Shown piece after piece: positions 34,273 to 44,100 of a DNA stretch of 47,451 nt (positions are counted from its first letter, which is position 1; every line of letters begins with the position of its first letter). Source of the stretch: JBIICI01 sp044238935 (lineage in GTDB: Bacteria; Pseudomonadota; Alphaproteobacteria; Micavibrionales; Micavibrionaceae). The position numbers and the translations under genes were made by a program. The notes beneath the pieces are model-generated. The model did no database searches. It saw nothing but the letters and a program-made list of their open reading frames with translations, and was not told the DNA's origin. The stretch is taken from positions 1 to 47,451 of the forward strand of contig JBIICI010000014.1 in NCBI GenBank assembly GCA_044238935.1. The letters are read 5' to 3'.

Positions 34273-34731
34273 ATGCCGCCTTTATATTCCTGTGAGCAAG
34301 CTTTTGAGCAAGAAGCGCCTATATCACCCAATGTCCCTATTTTATTGGTTGCCGCAGCAGCCTTGATTGATCCAGATGGGCGCGTGCTTTTATGTCAGCG
34401 CCCTGAGGGCAAATCGATGGCGGGGTTGTGGGAATATCCGGGGGGAAAAGTTGAAAAGGGGGAGAGTCCAGAATATGCCCTCATGCGCGAATTATCAGAA
34501 GAATTAGGCATCGAAACGCGCCCATCTTGCTATACGCCGTTCTCCTTCGCATCGCATTTATATGATGATTTTCATTTATTGATGCCGCTTTATCTCTTAC
34601 GCTATTGGAAAAATCCACCACGCGGGCGTGAGGGGCAAATGATAAAATGGGTACGCCCGATGCAATTATTGGATTACCCCATGCCACCAGCCGATCAACC
34701 TTTGACCGTACAATTGCTGGAATATTTATAA
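34273..34731 (+). CDS. mutT: 8-oxo-dGTP diphosphatase (MutT-type Nudix hydrolase)
   Basis: It removes oxidised guanine nucleotides from the precursor pool. The Nudix box is complete: GGKVEKGESPEYALMRELSEELGIE follows the GX5EX7REUXEEXGU rule (residues split about 57-80). The upstream segment LVAAAALIDPDGRVLLCQRPEGKSMAGLWEYPGG is characteristic of MutT. The 152-residue length includes a ~20-residue N-terminal extension before the conserved domain. It is convergent with the RNase P RNA gene, whose 3' end lies 10 bases away. Confidence 0.93.
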   Translation: MPPLYSCEQAFEQEAPISPNVPILLVAAAALIDPDGRVLLCQRPEGKSMAGLWEYPGGKVEKGESPEYALMRELSEELGIETRPSCYTPFSFASHLYDDFHLLMPLYLLRYWKNPPRGREGQMIKWVRPMQLLDYPMPPADQPLTVQLLEYL

Positions 34732-34740
34732 AATCAATAA

Positions 34741-35123
<383 letters not shown>

Positions 35124-35215
35124 TAAAAATGATTATGCACATAAAGGGGGAGGTGTACAAAGATTTTATTTTTCCTTATGCTATAGTCGAAAGAAATACT
35201 ATAATAGATAAGCCT

Positions 35216-35710
35216 ATGTCAAAACCAACTCTAAAAATTATCCATGGATTTATTGGATCTGGCAAAACAACATATTCGAAAGATTTGTCTGAAAAAACAG
35301 GAAGCATCAGATTGAATGCGGACGAGTATTGCGAAATCAATTTTTCTAAAGAAGATTTAGAAACAGATTGGAATGACTGTTTCTCTCAGGCTATTTCCAG
35401 TTTATATATTCTTACAGAATATCATTTGAAAAATGGAGAAAGTGTGATTTTAGATTTTGGTTTTTGGGATAGAAAATCAAGAGATTATGCCCGAAATCTT
35501 GCAAGGCAGACAGGGGCTTATTTCCAGCACATATATCTTGATACAGCAGACAACATTATCATGGACAGATTAAGAAAAAGATCTGGTGTGATTGCCTTGA
35601 GAAATATAGAAAATTTTCAAATCCTTAAAAAGGCATTTGAACCACCCCAGCCCGATGAAATCGTTATCATAGTTAGATCAGAGGAGAATAAAAATCGAAA
35701 AGGCTTATGA
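35216..35710 (+). CDS. P-loop kinase-like protein (AAA_33/zeta-toxin-like)
   Basis: From the ATG at 35216 the product has 164 residues. The P-loop is GFIGSGKTTYSKDLSEKTG, close to the N-terminus. RLNADEYCEINF follows as the base-recognition or switch segment. VILDFGFWDRKSRDYARNLARQTG gives a Walker-B-like Asp, and YLDTADNIIMDRLRKR a lid arginine set. Such proteins phosphorylate small molecules or nucleosides; the zeta-toxin family is a distant relation. The earlier reading frame overlaps rnpB, so I reject the longer start. A possible -10 TATAAT lies just upstream. A truncated GNAT gene follows, suggesting a small resistance or modification cassette that has decayed. Confidence 0.75.
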   Translation: MSKPTLKIIHGFIGSGKTTYSKDLSEKTGSIRLNADEYCEINFSKEDLETDWNDCFSQAISSLYILTEYHLKNGESVILDFGFWDRKSRDYARNLARQTGAYFQHIYLDTADNIIMDRLRKRSGVIALRNIENFQILKKAFEPPQPDEIVIIVRSEENKNRKGL

Positions 35711-35738
35711 CATAGATCCTGTATTCATTGACATTCCC

Positions 35739-35912
35739 ATGCCAATATACACTCAGCGTCTTATAATTCGTCCCCATCAAGTTGGCGATGGTGACATGCT
35801 TGCTATTGGTGTTGCGGATACGTGGGATGAATTATATCAATGGTTTCACCTTTATATGGCGGCGAAAGAGCAGGAAACGAATCCAAGGTTATATGCTGGA
35901 TGCAGGGCATGA
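35739..35912 (+). pseudogene. Truncated GNAT acetyltransferase fragment
   Basis: The 57 codons begin MPIYTQRLIIRPHQVGDGDML and read DTWDELYQWFHLYM, the N-terminal ~45 residues typical of RimJ/RimL-type GNAT acetyltransferases (usually about 170-190 residues). The frame then stops at GCRA. The acetyl-CoA-binding motif (RxxGxG/A) is missing. The following 65 bases, in another frame, read into a short Asp/Ser-rich tail ending at 35979, next to the P-type ATPase stop, so a deletion junction probably lies at about 35870-35910. SD-like GAGGAG at the end of the kinase gene suggests it was once translated from there. Confidence 0.65.
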
Positions 35913-35975
35913 TTCTAGGCATAGTGCATTTTTATCGGCGATGATTTCTTTGCAAAATGATATTTTGGGGACGCT

Positions 35976-37841
35976 CTAAATATCCGCCTGAATCTTATAC
36001 CCCCAACTTAAGCGCAGCGCATTGGCGATGGCGGCGATGTCGATGGCTTCTTGTAATAATGCGCCCATCACGGGGGGTATATAGCCAGCAGCGGCAAATG
36101 CCATGGCAATGAGGCTGATTGTCATGCCGCCGATGACGCTTTGCAGCATGATGCGGCGCATGGCGATGCTGATATGCAGCAGCTCATCGACCTTAATCAA
36201 AGAGCTTTCTAAGATCACCGCACCTGCCGCTTGGGCGGTGACGGAGCTATGTTGGCCAAAGGCAATGCCCACGGTGGCAGATGTTAGGGCAGGGGCATCA
36301 TTGATGCCGTCCCCCATAAATAAGGTGGGCGCGTGGGATGTTTCTGAACGAACGATTTCAACCTTTTGCTCAGGGCTTTGGGAGGATAAAGTTTCTGTAA
36401 TGCCCAAAATTTTCGCCAGATAGCTGACCTCTGAATCCCGATCGCCTGAAACCAGCATGATTTTTTGAAATTGATGGATCGCCCCCAAATGCCCAATAAA
36501 GGATTTGCCATCGGACCTAGGCGCATCACGGAAGCGAAAGGTTGCGGCATAGATGCCGTCCATTAAGATAATACATTCCAGACCTGCTGCCGTTTCGGGT
36601 AGATTTTTGGCGATTTCGGGCGTGAGTTCCAATAATTTCTTGCGGTGTGTGACGCGGATTTTATGGCTGCTGACCGTGCCTGTTAAGCCTTGGCCTGATT
36701 TTTCGGATACGCTTGTGGCCTCGATAATGGGCAGTTTCGATTTTTCTGCCGCTTGTAAAATGGCGTGTGCTAAGGGGTGTTTTGAATAACGCTCAAGGCT
36801 TGCGGTATATTGTAAGATTTGATCTTTGTCTAAACCATCGGCAGGGATAATCTCAACCAATTCTGGTTTGCCATAGGTCAGCGTGCCGGTTTTATCAAAA
36901 ATCGCGGTGCGACAGATGGGTAAGCGTTCCAAGACAACAGGATCACGGATCACAATGCCGCGCTTGGCAGCCATGGATATGGCACTCATTAACGTAATGG
37001 GGATTGCAATCAATAAGGGGCAGGGCGTTGCCACCACCAGCACAGATAAAAACCGCACGGAATCGCCTGTGAAATACCATGTCAGCATGGCAATGATAAG
37101 GGCGATGGGGGCAAAAATCGCGCCGATTTGATCGCCCAAGCGGCGCATGGTAGGGCGTTTTTGTTCGGCATCTTGCATAACAATCATAATTTGCGCATAG
37201 CGCGAGTCTTGGGGTAATTTTTCCGCACGAATGGTCAGCGCGGATTCGCCGTTAATCGCGCCTGATAAAACATCCGCCCCTGCGGCTTTGGAGACATGGT
37301 ATGGCTCACCGGTCAGGTAGGATTCATCCATTGATCCATGCCCATCAATAACCACCCCATCAACAGGGGCGGTTTCGTGCGGGAAGACTACGATTAAATC
37401 ACCAATGGCAATATCGCTCAGTTTAATTTCCTCAACAGCATCCCCATTTTTACGATGCGCCACAGATGGCATACGATCCGCCAGTGCGCGTAAGGCGGAG
37501 GAGGCTTTGCGCATCGCATAAGACTCTAAAACTTGTCCGCCGCTCAACATTAAAATAATCAAAACCGCCGCCAAATATTCGCCTAACCACAGGCCTGTCA
37601 TCAGGGCAATAATCGCCAAAAAATCCGCGCCAAAATCATGCCGTAAAAGTTTCAGAAAAACCTGAACCACCAACGGCACGCCCATAAGAATACCAACGAT
37701 AATCAGGGGAATATCCGCCGCGCGAATATAAAACAGCATCGGCAGATCCATAAGCGGCAATATAAAATGCAACAATATCACCCCTATGATGAGGCACAGA
37801 GGCAGCCATTGAAGGGAAATTTTGATATTTTTGATATTCAT
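35976..37841 (-). CDS. Heavy-metal-translocating P1B-type ATPase (TPC motif)
   Basis: This is an inner-membrane ATPase exporting a transition metal. The 621 residues carry the TGE actuator motif (LTGEPYHV), the membrane metal-site motif TPCP (272-275), the phosphorylated D316 in FDKTGTLTYGKP, the P1B His-Pro in YSKHPLAHA (355-356), and GDGINDAPAL. There is no N-terminal HMA/CXXC metal-binding domain. TPC instead of the usual CPC suggests one of the less studied P1B subgroups, so Cu, Zn or Cd specificity cannot be claimed. GGAG precedes the ATG. No metal regulator adjoins it, though a Fur homologue lies 3 kb away. Confidence 0.92.
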   Translation of the reverse strand: MNIKNIKISLQWLPLCLIIGVILLHFILPLMDLPMLFYIRAADIPLIIVGILMGVPLVVQVFLKLLRHDFGADFLAIIALMTGLWLGEYLAAVLIILMLSGGQVLESYAMRKASSALRALADRMPSVAHRKNGDAVEEIKLSDIAIGDLIVVFPHETAPVDGVVIDGHGSMDESYLTGEPYHVSKAAGADVLSGAINGESALTIRAEKLPQDSRYAQIMIVMQDAEQKRPTMRRLGDQIGAIFAPIALIIAMLTWYFTGDSVRFLSVLVVATPCPLLIAIPITLMSAISMAAKRGIVIRDPVVLERLPICRTAIFDKTGTLTYGKPELVEIIPADGLDKDQILQYTASLERYSKHPLAHAILQAAEKSKLPIIEATSVSEKSGQGLTGTVSSHKIRVTHRKKLLELTPEIAKNLPETAAGLECIILMDGIYAATFRFRDAPRSDGKSFIGHLGAIHQFQKIMLVSGDRDSEVSYLAKILGITETLSSQSPEQKVEIVRSETSHAPTLFMGDGINDAPALTSATVGIAFGQHSSVTAQAAGAVILESSLIKVDELLHISIAMRRIMLQSVIGGMTISLIAMAFAAAGYIPPVMGALLQEAIDIAAIANALRLSWGYKIQADI

Positions 37842-37896
37842 GATCGCATCTCCGTCCCTAAATCATACAGGATTTCGTGACAATAGATAGGGGCTT

Positions 37897-38748
37897 TTAA
37901 TCCTTATGCTCAATACTGCCCAACGCATCCGCCAATCGCATTTGCGCACTACCGCGTTTGAGGGGTTTTTGTTGCGATTCATGCGGTGACCAACCGATTA
38001 AATAGATAATCTCACAGGTCACACTCAGGCGACCATCTGGGGTGCTAAACTGGGCGCGGTATAATTCCTCCGCGCGTTTCAGGATCGCACGACTTAAGGG
38101 GCGTTTACGGCTGGATAGCAGGGACGATTCCCCCATCCCGCGCAATTCATGCAGCATGGACGGCAAATCGCGATAGGTAATCGTCAAGACATCGCTATCC
38201 ACCACAGGCAATGCAAAACCTGCGCGTTGCATCAATGCCCCCATTTCCGCCTTATCCGCCACAGGGTGAATGCGCGGCACCATGCCGCCTGTGATATCCA
38301 TTTCCGCTTGCATCAAAACTTGGCGCAGCTCAAACAAACTCTCCCCCCCAAACAACGCCGCCATAAAAACGCCATCTGCCTTGAGCGCATGGCGATATTG
38401 GATCAACGCGCCTGTTAAATCATTAACATTATGGAGGGACAGCACCGATAAAATCGCCTCCATCCCTTGGGCGGGTAAGGGGATAAAATTCTCATCCATG
38501 ACCACATGATTATTTAAACCCAATACGCAATCGCCTGCATAGAGTTTATCAATAGATGGAAAGATTTCAGTGCGATCTATCCACCGCCCGCCATAGAAAA
38601 ACCCTGTCTCAAAACGCCGCTGAATATCCCCAAACCGATCCGATAAATTCTGAATCACACGCCGCGCCAAAAAATCATGCTTTTTGAAAGTAGGGCGGTG
38701 ACGTTGGGTGTTGAGGGTATGATAGCGGGGGGAGAAGGGGGGAGTCAT
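37897..38748 (-). CDS. SAM-dependent methyltransferase-like protein (BioC/NDUFAF5 type)
   Basis: The protein of 283 residues (from the ATG at 38748; a TTG 12 bases upstream is also in frame) resembles the alphaproteobacterial BioC/NDUFAF5-like methyltransferase. Typical parts are HDFLARRVIQNLSDRFGDIQRRF, FDAILS-like MEAILSVLSLHNVNDLTGALIQYRHALKADGVFMAALFGGESLFELR, and MVPRIHPVADKAEMGALMQRAGFALPVVDSD. The glycine-rich motif I that binds SAM (normally LDLGxGxG) reads ETGFFYGGR, which is eroded. It may be a non-catalytic or altered relative. A possible role in respiratory complex I assembly comes only from family analogy. Confidence 0.75.
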   Translation of the reverse strand: MTPPFSPRYHTLNTQRHRPTFKKHDFLARRVIQNLSDRFGDIQRRFETGFFYGGRWIDRTEIFPSIDKLYAGDCVLGLNNHVVMDENFIPLPAQGMEAILSVLSLHNVNDLTGALIQYRHALKADGVFMAALFGGESLFELRQVLMQAEMDITGGMVPRIHPVADKAEMGALMQRAGFALPVVDSDVLTITYRDLPSMLHELRGMGESSLLSSRKRPLSRAILKRAEELYRAQFSTPDGRLSVTCEIIYLIGWSPHESQQKPLKRGSAQMRLADALGSIEHKD

Positions 38749-38752
38749 AAAG

Positions 38753-38959
38753 TCACGCAAATGATTGTTTTTTGATTACTGTGAAAGAGCAATATCTTGG
38801 TGATTTCCAAGGTTTATTATAAAGAGCCTCTATATCAACATCAGGATAAATTTCATCGAAACAAGTTATTTCTAAATTTGCGTTTATAAATGTTAAATCT
38901 AAATTATTTTCAATTTGATTTTTTCTTAAATCTGCTACATTGCACCAATTATGTTTCAT
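38753..38959 (-). CDS. Small hypothetical protein
   Basis: This 68-codon frame ends 4 bases before the methyltransferase ATG and starts with AAAGG some 10 bases upstream. Its composition (AT-rich, many Asn, Ile and Phe) differs from the flanking genes, and it lies beside an insertion-sequence remnant. No motif or family is recognised; it may be a fragment of a larger acquired gene or a chance frame. Confidence 0.3.
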   Translation of the reverse strand: MKHNWCNVADLRKNQIENNLDLTFINANLEITCFDEIYPDVDIEALYNKPWKSPRYCSFTVIKKQSFA

Positions 38960-39004
38960 TATGATGTGCCTTTGATTTTTTAATTAGGTCTTTTGCCATA
39001 CCAA

Positions 39005-39316
39005 TTATTTATGCTCCAGAGTTACTATCAAAAATAGTAATTTCATGATTGCGCTCTTTTCATATTGCCTCTTTCCAAATATCGCTGCCCGTTCGCGCAA
39101 AAGCATCTGGGGATGCTCCTTAACATGAGCCCTCAGGCGATCTTTATCAATCTTTCGATGACGATGCTTTGATAACGATGGCTCTAAATCTTCTCGATTC
39201 AGCCAGTTATACAAGGTTTGAGGGGATATCTTGAACAAACGAGCCGCATCACGCTTGCTCATTCCTTCTTTTATATGCGCTAATACTTTGCGACGAAATG
39301 TAATCGGATAATGCAT
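39005..39316 (-). mobile_element. IS630-type transposase remnant (N-terminal DNA-binding part)
   Basis: The frame of 103 residues encodes the helix-turn-helix part of an IS630-family transposase: ITFRRKVLAHIKEGMSKRDAARLFKISPQTLYNWL, then DKDRLRAHVKEHPQMLLRERAAIFG. After IFG the sequence no longer follows the family (KRQYEKSAIMKLLF) and stops soon after. The DDE catalytic half is missing from the downstream DNA, which instead holds the small hypothetical ORF. I see no clear terminal inverted repeats. It is therefore a decayed, non-autonomous fragment. Confidence 0.8.
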
Positions 39317-39399
39317 AAATCACCATAACACATCTTAAACACACAATGTTGGGATCGTATCATGGATAAAAACGAATTGCATCTGGAAAAATCAGGATT

Positions 39400-39723
39400 T
39401 TAGCCTAAAATCTCTAACATAGCTTGCTTTTGAGCTTCTGTTACGGCCTCAATTTCAATGCACCAACAATCGGCATCCCAGCTTTTATTTTTATTTAAGA
39501 GATTATCTGCCTCCGATTCAGGGATATAGGGCGCATCATGCACGCATTGTGGGGCTAGGGTTGTGGATGTGATCTGATAAACAGCGCATTCCGCCCGATT
39601 ATAAAATATCTTTAGATACACAATGCCACGATGATAATCACCCTTATGCGTGACATAAACGCCAATCCCTGATTGTTGTAAGCGGGCGATTAGGGTTTCA
39701 AGAGATAATCCAATTGGGATCAT
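39400..39723 (-). CDS. DUF1491-like family protein
   Basis: This small cytoplasmic protein has 107 residues. The order LETLIARLQQSGIGVYVTHKGDYHRGIVYLKIFY, then YIPESEADNLLNKNKSWDADCWCIEIE matches the DUF1491 pattern common in alphaproteobacteria (a basic Gly-Asp turn, ESEADxxL and DxxxWxxEIE). Function is unknown for the family. It lies 13 bp after the DMT permease on the same strand and could be the third gene of the fur-permease unit. Confidence 0.7.
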   Translation of the reverse strand: MIPIGLSLETLIARLQQSGIGVYVTHKGDYHRGIVYLKIFYNRAECAVYQITSTTLAPQCVHDAPYIPESEADNLLNKNKSWDADCWCIEIEAVTEAQKQAMLEILG

Positions 39724-39736
39724 ATGATTTCTATTC

Positions 39737-40648
39737 CTAATGCTGTTCTAAGATACAAAAATAAATCATGATGGCGGTACAAATGACAATCCCTAAACCG
39801 CTTTTGACGTCACCTTCTTCTTTTTTTCCAATCAATCGATAAAATAGCAAGACCCAAAATGGTGCACTCAATCCAATAATTGTAATATAAGCAGGATTTG
39901 AAACTTGGGCAATCGCATACCATTTCATGGGTGTGTGGAGCAACCAAGCCAACCCACATAATACCCCAGATAACACAGAAATTCGCGTAAAGAGATCAGA
40001 GATCTTGGGAACTAAGTGCGGTTTTTGATGTGCCAAAGGACTGATCTGCAGGCCTATATAAATCAACCAAACAAAGCCACATTGCACCAATGCGTAATAA
40101 ACCGCGCCACTTTGTGGATTGGTCAGGTTCATGGCATATTTCCCCAAAATAATGCCAATCGCACTTAGGAGCAGCTGTGGGATTAACGTATTTATTGCTG
40201 TACGATTAATCTTACATTTTCCTAACCGCAGGGCAAAGTAAACCGTACCCATTAAAGATAAAGACATGCCAAGAAACTGCATGGGGTGCATTAAATAATC
40301 ATGCAGTTGCTTGGGGTTAAGGCCTGTCCATAGCACAAAGGTTAAGGCAACAGATAACGGATCAAGCCGTGTGACAATCCCCGCACCATTTTTGGCGGCA
40401 ACATTTGTTCTAATAATATCAGAATAGGAAAAAATCACAGCGCCAATCAGAATTAAAATATAAAAAATGGGATTCTGGGGGGCTGGTGTTGCTAAGGCAA
40501 AGGGCAAGATGCCCAAAATCCCAACAAGGCGCATCCACCATAAAGCGACCATGGGCTGAACAGAAAATCGTTCACAGATTAGGGGGGATGCCGCCTGTGC
40601 AAAAGCCGCAATCAGGGCAGGGATGATCCATTGAAAGGATGATATCAT
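39737..40648 (-). CDS. DMT-superfamily (EamA-like) permease
   Basis: This is a predicted inner-membrane transporter of 303 residues with about ten hydrophobic segments in two EamA-like halves (for example WIIPALIAAFAQAASPLICE, FYILILIGAVIFSYSDII and LLLSAIGIILGKYAM, then VLSGVLCGLAWLL, YITIIGLSAPFWVLLFYRLI). A Lys/Glu loop (GKKEEGDVKSG) precedes the last segment, as in EamA proteins. Substrate unknown. Its ATG overlaps the fur stop by 4 bases (ATGA), so expression is coupled to the regulator. Confidence 0.85.
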   Translation of the reverse strand: MISSFQWIIPALIAAFAQAASPLICERFSVQPMVALWWMRLVGILGILPFALATPAPQNPIFYILILIGAVIFSYSDIIRTNVAAKNGAGIVTRLDPLSVALTFVLWTGLNPKQLHDYLMHPMQFLGMSLSLMGTVYFALRLGKCKINRTAINTLIPQLLLSAIGIILGKYAMNLTNPQSGAVYYALVQCGFVWLIYIGLQISPLAHQKPHLVPKISDLFTRISVLSGVLCGLAWLLHTPMKWYAIAQVSNPAYITIIGLSAPFWVLLFYRLIGKKEEGDVKSGLGIVICTAIMIYFCILEQH

Positions 40649-41052
40649 TTCACGGAAACTTTGCGCCCATAAAGTTCTAAGCGACAGGCAACCAAATCAT
40701 AGCCTAATTCTGCCGCAATGCGCTTTTTTATCGCTTGCATTTCATCACTTTCAAATTCCAACACAACGCCAGTATCCACATCAATTAAATGATGGTGATG
40801 GGAGCTGTTGACCTCATACCGTGAATGGGTTTCATTGAAATCATGCCGCACAACCAGCCCCAATTCATCCAGCAAAGAAAGCGTGCGATACACGGTGGCA
40901 ATACTAACAGAGGCATCAATTTTTCGTGCGCGTTCATACACCATATCAGCAGACGGGTGGTCTTCGGCCTCATCCAGCACTTGAAAAATCACGCGCCGTT
41001 GCGCGGTCATTTTCTTGCCTGCTTTTAAATAGAGATCTTCTAATTGGGGCAT
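40645..41052 (-). CDS. fur: Fur-family metal-responsive regulator
   Basis: This is a DNA-binding repressor controlled by a bound metal ion. The ATG at 41052 has AAAGGA at proper spacing; an upstream in-frame ATG at 41061 sits right on that sequence. The winged-helix half reads KKMTAQRRVIFQVLDEAEDHPSADMVYERAR and VSIATVYRTLSLLDELGLV. The metal-binding half has SHHHHLIDVDTGVVLEFE. The C-terminal CXXC pair is absent, as in many alphaproteobacterial Fur/Mur proteins, so iron or manganese response cannot be told apart. It is coupled to the DMT permease. Confidence 0.92.
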   Translation of the reverse strand: MPQLEDLYLKAGKKMTAQRRVIFQVLDEAEDHPSADMVYERARKIDASVSIATVYRTLSLLDELGLVVRHDFNETHSRYEVNSSHHHHLIDVDTGVVLEFESDEMQAIKKRIAAELGYDLVACRLELYGRKVSVK

Positions 41053-41127
41053 TGTGTTCATCCTTTAAATTTTTATTCCCTCAATATAGGATAAAAACGA
41101 AAAAGTGACAAGTCTTCAAAACCCTAA

Positions 41128-44100
41128 CTAGGCAATCAAGACATTCGTTGCAACCAAATTATTCAATTCCGCCAATGTTGCCGTTGATCCTGTGGTTAGG
41201 TCTGTGACAAACCATAATTTTGCTGTATTCACAAAGCTATTGCCACCGCCATTAACGTCAATGTCAATGTAACTATTGCTATCGCGTTCTGTGATACGGA
41301 TAAAATCACTAATGGCATGGGTGAGGGGATCATAGGCATCTAATATATCGGATAAATCCAATTGGTCACCTTCTGAACGTCTGAAATCATAAATCGTATC
41401 CAGCGCATTGCCGTGGGCTTTGTCAAAAACAAAGCGATCTGCACCCGCTTGACCGTATAATTCATCATTTCCTGCACCGCCTTTGATAATATCATTACCG
41501 CCTGCACCAAAAATCCAATCATTGCCTGCGTTACCGTTGATCTGGTCTTGGGCGTCGCTGCCATACAGGCTGTCATTTCCTGTTGTGCCATTGGTTACAA
41601 AGCGTATGTCTTTGATCGAAAACACACTGCCATCATCGAATGTTAGCGTTTCAATGCTGTTGCTGCTATAAAAATGATTATCTAAAATCAGGCTTTTTGC
41701 CCCTTTCAACAAAATATCTAAATCCCCATTATTGCGTGAATAGGTCACATTTGATGCGCTGAATGCACCATTAATGACCACATTATCAATGCCGCCCTCA
41801 TCACTCAGACGGTCAATTCCATCACCTGTTTTCCAAATAATTGTATCATTGCCAATGCCACCATTAATGTAATCATTCCCCAAGCCGCCTGTTAAAGTAT
41901 CATTGCCGCCATAGCCATATAAATAATCATCGCCACCATTACCAACAATCACGTCATTCGGATTGCCGCCTTGGGATATGCCCTGCAGATAATTGCTGTT
42001 ATTATCCCCAATCACAGGATACAACGCCGTGCGTAAATCATAAGATTGCCCATTGGAAAATTGAATAAATTCAATCCCTGAATCCACGCTAAATTGTTGT
42101 TCAATGGTTAATATTTTTGATCCTTTTAGGAACACATCTAAATCGCTTTGTGAATTTGGCGACCGCTCCACGCGTAAATCCACCAGCGTATAGGCAACAT
42201 TCCCTGACGCAAGGGCGCTGATCACGATACGATCATTTGATCCGCCATTATCACCAATGCGATCAAGCCCGCCTGAATACACAAAGCGATCATCCCCCGC
42301 ACCGCCATAAAGTTGGTCATTCCCCAGCTCACCATCCAAGACATCATCGCCATTGCCGCCATATAAAATATCATTGCCAGCCCCGCCATAGACATCATCA
42401 TTGCCATCATATCCATACAGATAATCAATGCCATCTAATCCATATAAAATGTCACCACCTGCGGTATTTGTGCCATATAATGTGTCATTGCCTGCCGTGC
42501 CGGTAACGGTTTGTTTGATATTTAATAAATCCAATATCTTCCCATCCCCAAGATACAGTTTTTCAACCGCATAACCGCTTAAGAACTGATTTTCGATTAA
42601 GATCAAACGCTTTCCTTGGCTGTTGATGGACAGATCATATTGTCCGACACGTTCCAACGTCACATTGGCGGTGGTGTAATCTGCGCCTAAAACAATAAAA
42701 TCCCCCAGCCCGCTTTCATCACGGATAATATCCGTACCGCGCCCCGTACCAGAACCATAGACATATTTATCACTGCCATATCCACCATATAAACGATCAT
42801 CCCCCGTATGGCCATCCAGCGTGTCATTGCCATCGCCGCCATATAAAATATCGTTGCCTGCGCCCCCATTAATTTTATCATTCCCAGCGCCGCCATAAAT
42901 CACATCATCGCGCAACCATGTTCTGTCTGATCCTTTTAATGTGTCATTGCCTGTTGTGCCGACAATATCTTTGAATTGCGTCAGATCAATGATTTTTCCA
43001 TCCGCCAATGTTACAGATTCAACGCGTCCGCCTGTTGATCCTGCATTGCTGCCTGAAAAATGTAAATTCAGGGTGATGACTTTTGTGCCTGAAACAAACA
43101 GATCCAGATTGGTCAAATCACTGCCACCCGTTCCAATGCTGCCAGAGCGTTTGACGCTAATATCACCAAAGGCAATATTGCTACCAAATTGAATTATATC
43201 ATTACCCTGAAATTCCGAAATCACATCCGCGCCGTCACCGCGATTATACACATACACATCATCACCATCTGATCCCTGTAAGACATCATTGCCAATACCA
43301 CCAATCAGCGTATCATTCCCTGATCCTGCATAGATTTGGTCATTGCCTGCGCCTGCCTTTATAATATCATTGCCGCCATTGGCTTGGATCAGGTTATTTT
43401 TCTCGTTACCAATCAAAAGGTCGCTATCGTTATCACTGTCTAAATAAACACGATCAACTGTGTGGGAAAAGATCACTTTGCTTGCATGATTGACTTGGTC
43501 AGTGGTAAGGTCATACGCTAAACCTTCACCCCATAAAACTTTGCCTACTTCAGTTTGCATCAATAAACGCGTTAACATCTCACTCATGGCATTTTGAAAG
43601 GCTTGAGTTAACAAAGGCGCAGTCCGCCAACCGGGATTGGTTGCATTTTCAAAAGCAGTTTGAATAAAGGGCTCATCTAAAATCATTTCCAAAAATGCCA
43701 TGGTTTTGGCATCCATATCCACACCACGGCTTCCATCTGCTACATTTTCAACCCCTGCCCAACGATACAGAATTGACTTCATTATCCCCTCAATATCTAC
43801 ATTTGCGGATAATAGATCGGCTTTGGTAAGTGTGCTAAGGGCGGAAACGCGGTTTAACAAAACCTCATCCTTACTCATAGCGATATGAAGATCAGGCAAT
43901 TTGCCGTACCCGCGTAAGGTTGGCAGGAACAAAGTCCGCACATCCAACGCATAATCCCCATCATAAACACTGTTGATATTATCATAGGCAAACCATACAT
44001 CACCAATTTTACGGGTGGTATTATCCGTCATGGTAACACGGCTTTCCAACAGGATTTTATTGCCCTCCACCGTCTGATCGATCGCCACCACAAAAGACCC

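Noticed and set aside
42222..42896. Met/Ala-rich and His-rich frames within the RTX gene
   Set aside because: They are shadow frames caused by the repetitive GGNDxL codons of the real gene.
41422..43395. Regularly spaced repeats that could suggest a CRISPR array
   Set aside because: The repeats are in frame, degenerate at the DNA level, and translate to GGxGxDxxx RTX units within one long gene.
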